Assembly (NCBI GenBank): GCA_017619585.1
Contig: JAFZSA010000042.1
Coordinates: forward strand, 1-64,000
Reading direction: 5' to 3'
Source: Bacteroidaceae bacterium
Lineage (GTDB): Bacteria; Bacteroidota; Bacteroidia; Bacteroidales; Bacteroidaceae
Length of the DNA: 64,000 bases
The notes beneath the pieces are model-generated. The model was not told the DNA's origin. It did not search any database and saw only the letters and a list, made by a program, of their open reading frames with translations. This document shows, in pieces, positions 61,793 through 64,000 of the stretch (position 1 is its first letter; every line of letters starts with the position of its first letter). The position numbers and the translations under genes were made by a program.

Positions 61793-62411
61793 TGTTACCC
61801 CCCCCTAGTATACAAATACTTAGAAAAGAGAAAAATGTCAACATTTTAGTTTTATACTCATAATTATGAAACAAAATGAAACATTTTTAGGTCAGAAAAG
61901 CCATATATATGAAAGCTTTTCGCTCTTCCTCTCATTGAAAAAAATAATGAGCGAAGAAAAACAACTTAACTTTGACCAAAAAGTAACTTAAATAAAACAA
62001 TTATTCAACTTGATTGTGCGATGCAATCAAGTTAAGAAAAATAGCATACAGAAATCATAGCAATTCGACAAATAGGCCAGAAATACCTAAGGAGTGCCTC
62101 ATGTGTGCCTCAAGGTTACCTCAAGGTTTCCTCTATGTTCAGAAGCAAGAGATAGAATTGACATTTTATAGCGGCAATGTAGGAGCGTACACCAACGTCT
62201 CATCTACGAGCCATCTACGAGGGCATAAACTTCTCTTTAATTATGTGTCGGCTATTATCTTCAGTACTCCTGCCTGAAATACTCGAGTACTCACGTTGGA
62301 GGACTGGAGTATTCTCGTTAAAGTACTGGAGTACTCTCGCAGGAGTACTGACCCTATCCATTGACTACGCCGAAAGTACTCTCGCTCGGGAATAAAAATA
62401 AATGAATTTAT
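61793..62411. repeat. Gene-free region with 22-bp and 11-bp arrays
   Basis: No credible ORF in about 640 nt. AACTT recurs at 61963, 61985 and 62007 (22 bp). A 10-bp stem AACTTGATTG / CAATCAAGTT covers 62007-62033. The reverse complement of the 11-bp unit AACCTTGAGGT is present about twice, with degenerate neighbours, at 62091-62135. The array of 62262-62349 is listed separately. Confidence 0.8.
62262..62349. repeat. 22-bp tandem array, 4 units, GAGTACTC...AGTACT
   Basis: Units start at 62262, 62284, 62306 and 62328. Each begins with a version of (G)GAGTACTC and ends AGTACT or similar; the central bases vary. It ends about 60 nt upstream of the -33 box of the Dabb gene. Confidence 0.9.
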
Positions 62412-62442
62412 TTTGTATTCCGCTCACTAATTCGTACCTTTG
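62412..62442 (+). promoter_or_regulatory. Promoter of the Dabb gene
   Basis: -33 TTTG (62412-62415), 19-nt spacer, -7 TACCTTTG (62435-62442), 25 nt upstream of ATG 62468. Confidence 0.78.
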
Positions 62443-62467
62443 ACGTGAAATTAGAGAATTGAACAAA

Positions 62468-62773
62468 ATGGTTAAGCACATTATTCTCTGGACACTGAAT
62501 CCAGAACTCTCTGAAGAGGAGAAAGAACAAGTAAAGAAAGGTATTAAAGAGGGACTGGAAGGCCTGAAAGGCAAAGTACCTGGCCTGACAGACATAGTAG
62601 TGAACATCAGCGGACGACTGGCATCCAGCAACTGCGATGTGATGTTGGACTCTACACTGGAAAACGCCGAGGCACTGAAGGCATACGCTACACACCCAGC
62701 CCACGTGGCTGTGGCAGACACAAAGGTACGCCCTTATACGGTGCAGCGTACCTGTCTGGACTTTGAGATTTAA
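62468..62773 (+). CDS. Dabb (stress-responsive A/B barrel) family protein
   Basis: 101 residues from ATG 62468; a TTG three codons upstream is less likely. The start M-V-K-H-I-I-L-W-T-L and the later P-G-L-T-D-I-V-V-N ... D-V-M-L-D-S-T-L ... Y-A-T-H-P-A-H fit the dimeric alpha-beta barrel (Dabb) family: an opening V-K-H strand and a closing Y-x-x-H-P-x-H. The protein is cytoplasmic, without signal peptide. Family members have been linked to stress responses and a few to small-molecule chemistry; the function here is not predictable. It has a promoter of its own and converges with the channel gene, only 4 nt apart. Confidence 0.88.
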   Translation: MVKHIILWTLNPELSEEEKEQVKKGIKEGLEGLKGKVPGLTDIVVNISGRLASSNCDVMLDSTLENAEALKAYATHPAHVAVADTKVRPYTVQRTCLDFEI

Positions 62774-62777
62774 TCCC

Positions 62778-63641
62778 CTACTCTTTCACTTCCACCCCGC
62801 AATGAGGACAGAAGTGAGCCTTCTGGGGTAAAGGACTGCCGCACTCCTTGCATTTTTGCTGGGGAGTTGCGGTTTTTCCATGGTCATGAACGAACTGGGC
62901 ACTGACAATACCTGTGGGTACGGCCAGGATGGTATAGCCCATAAGCATGATAATGGCACTAAGGAAACGCCCCACGGGGGTGACAGGGGCAATGTCTCCA
63001 TACCCGACGGTGGTCATGGTTACAACAGCCCAATAGATACTGGTGGGAATGTCCGTAAAGGGCGTTCCCTCCACATTGCCCTCAGCCATATACATGAGGG
63101 TTCCCATGGAGATGACCATGATGACCATGAAAAGGAAAAAGACCATTATCTTGCGGCTACTGAGTATAAGGGAACGCAGGAGAAGGTCGCCTTCCTCGAG
63201 GAAGCTGAACAGTTTGAACACGCGGAACACCCTGATGAGACGGAAAGTACGCACCACCATCAGGTAACGTACAGGGCCGATTATCCATCCTACATACAGG
63301 GGCAACGTGCTGAGCAGGTCTATTATGCCAAAGAAACTGAAGGCATACTTACGCGGCTGAGGTGAACAATACAGACGAAGCAGGTATTCCAGGGTAAAGA
63401 AGAAGGTGAAGACATACTCCAGTACCGTGAAGATCTGCTTGGCAAGAAGAGGAATCCCCTTGGTACTCTCAACCACCACAATCAGGATACTTAACACTAT
63501 ACACCAGAGCAACGCCACATCAAAGGCCTTGCCTATGGGCGTGTCACTCTGGAAAATAGTAATGTAGAGACGACGACGCAAGGCATCGTTATGCATGAAA
63601 CGATGCCAGGCCTCGCGAACACAAGTAATAGGATTCTTCAT
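62778..63641 (-). CDS. Voltage-gated K+ channel with C-terminal zinc ribbon
   Basis: 287 residues. Six transmembrane segments fit the voltage-gated ion channel family. S4 carries regularly spaced Arg/Lys (R-T-F-R-L-I-R-V-F-R-V-F-K). The pore loop has the potassium selectivity filter T-V-G-Y-G-D (Thr211-Asp216), and S6 follows (S-A-I-I-M-L-M-G-Y-T-I-L-A-V-P-T-G). The cytoplasmic tail ends in a small zinc ribbon, C-K-E-C-G-S ... C-P-H-C-G, which may serve for assembly or metal/redox sensing. The inner membrane is the likely location. The gene lies downstream of nagA on the same strand, 194 nt apart, with a repeat-filled gap. Confidence 0.92.
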   Translation of the reverse strand: MKNPITCVREAWHRFMHNDALRRRLYITIFQSDTPIGKAFDVALLWCIVLSILIVVVESTKGIPLLAKQIFTVLEYVFTFFFTLEYLLRLYCSPQPRKYAFSFFGIIDLLSTLPLYVGWIIGPVRYLMVVRTFRLIRVFRVFKLFSFLEEGDLLLRSLILSSRKIMVFFLFMVIMVISMGTLMYMAEGNVEGTPFTDIPTSIYWAVVTMTTVGYGDIAPVTPVGRFLSAIIMLMGYTILAVPTGIVSAQFVHDHGKTATPQQKCKECGSPLPQKAHFCPHCGVEVKE

Positions 63642-63660
63642 ACTCTATTTAAATTTAGGG

Positions 63661-63835
63661 GCAAGGGGCAAGTGGTTAGGGGCAAGAGTAATGTTTTGCG
63701 GTTAGGGGTTAGGGGTTAGCGTAATTTTGAATTTTGAATTTTGAACTATTAGTGTATAACTATCCTCTTGCCCCTTGCTCCTCGCCCCTTGCTCCAGAAT
63801 TAACACTCCCCCTCGGGGGAGTTGAAGAGGGGTCT
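63661..63835. repeat. Compound repeat between nagA and the channel gene
   Basis: Heptamers GGGCAAG and TTAGGGG/TTAGCGT (about 63659-63721), TTTTGAAT octamers (63722-63747), then TAGTGTATAACTATCCTCT, CTTGCCC-type heptamers (63770-63797) and a C-rich palindrome CTCCCCCTCGGGGGAG (about 63805-63821). The middle word matches the one in the compound repeat at 46455-46582. Confidence 0.82.
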
Positions 63836-64000
63836 CTATTTAAACAGCGAGTTCTCAATAATCTTACCCATCTGCCAAACGCAACGAACGCGGAGCTTCT
63901 CGTCGAGGACTACGATATCGGCATCCTTACCACGAGAGAGGGTACCCTTGCGTCCCTGAATGCCCATGATGTGGGCAGGCGTATCGGTAATCATCTTGAC
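63836..64000 (-). CDS. nagA: N-acetylglucosamine-6-phosphate deacetylase, C-terminal end
   Basis: The last 54 codons are visible and open to the window edge, with stop TAG at 63836-63838. Readable residues include T-D-T-P-A-H-I-M-G, K-G-T-L-S-R-G-K-D-A-D-I-V-V-L-D and V-W-Q-M-G-K-I-I-E-N. The G-x-L-x-x-G-x-D-A-D-I-V pattern is the conserved end of amidohydrolases, and the final strand fits NagA, which deacetylates GlcNAc-6-phosphate in amino-sugar use. Another amidohydrolase of the same group cannot be excluded from so short a piece. The start and active site are outside the window. Confidence 0.72.
   Translation of the reverse strand, partial: VKMITDTPAHIMGIQGRKGTLSRGKDADIVVLDEKLRVRCVWQMGKIIENSLFK

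Noticed and set aside
62262..62349. Possible CRISPR array
   Set aside because: Units are directly adjacent with a 22-bp period; there are no 30-40 bp spacers and no cas genes nearby.
62459..62467. TTG start three codons before the Dabb ATG
   Set aside because: The family begins directly with M-[VI]-K-H; ATG 62468 fits.

Overview
The window reads as chromosomal DNA of a gut- or rumen-type member of the Bacteroidota, most likely Prevotellaceae. The evidence is a complete core operon of the type IX secretion system (porP-gldK-gldL-gldM-gldN), promoters of the Bacteroides kind (-33 TTTG, 19-21 nt, -7 TAnnTTTG) with almost no Shine-Dalgarno sequences, many Sec-exported multidomain proteins, and C-terminal tails of the form Y-D-L-S-G-R ... 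K-K-G-x-Y-I-V-N-G-K-K. No tRNA, rRNA, insertion sequence, CRISPR array or SusC/SusD pair was found.

Layout. 1-6.2 kb: minus-strand surface proteins (a GLUG-repeat protein cut by the window edge, a 51-residue peptide, a discoidin-like/GLUG protein). 6.5-15.7 kb: plus-strand T9SS operon ending in priA. 15.8-34.5 kb: a GH36 alpha-galactosidase, two paralogous fasciclin lipoproteins, a 1695-residue module protein ending in a dockerin, a CotH-type protein, RNase R and a PAP2 phosphatase. 34.6-46.3 kb: glycan enzymes GH105, GH2, GH38 and GH43. 46.7-53.8 kb: a 1890-residue GLUG/SGNH/LamG protein and a metallophosphoesterase. 54.3-61.6 kb: an SpvB-VCBS-RHS protein with a metallopeptidase-like tip, preceded by a small YD-motif protein carrying a T9SS sorting domain and followed by a small lipoprotein-like gene. 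62.4-64 kb: a Dabb protein, a voltage-gated K+ channel and the 3' end of nagA.

How it fits together (inference): the T9SS operon makes the export machine. The large GLUG, discoidin, CotH, GH38 and GH43 proteins are its probable clients, working outside the cell on plant or host glycans. The RHS locus may be a competition system whose small partner carries the sorting signal.

The most unusual signal is repetitive DNA. Short tandem repeats (7-8 bp units), C-rich palindromes that abut stop codons, GGCGGCC...GGCCGCC elements between T9SS genes, and degenerate arrays whose anchor words recur every 11 or 22 bp fill the intergenic space. The same repeat families have entered coding sequence, most often at two fixed points inside the C-terminal sorting tails, and once inside RNase R. 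In the tails an 8-bp unit is present as 1 or 4 copies, a difference that keeps the reading frame; other changes would destroy the sorting signal.
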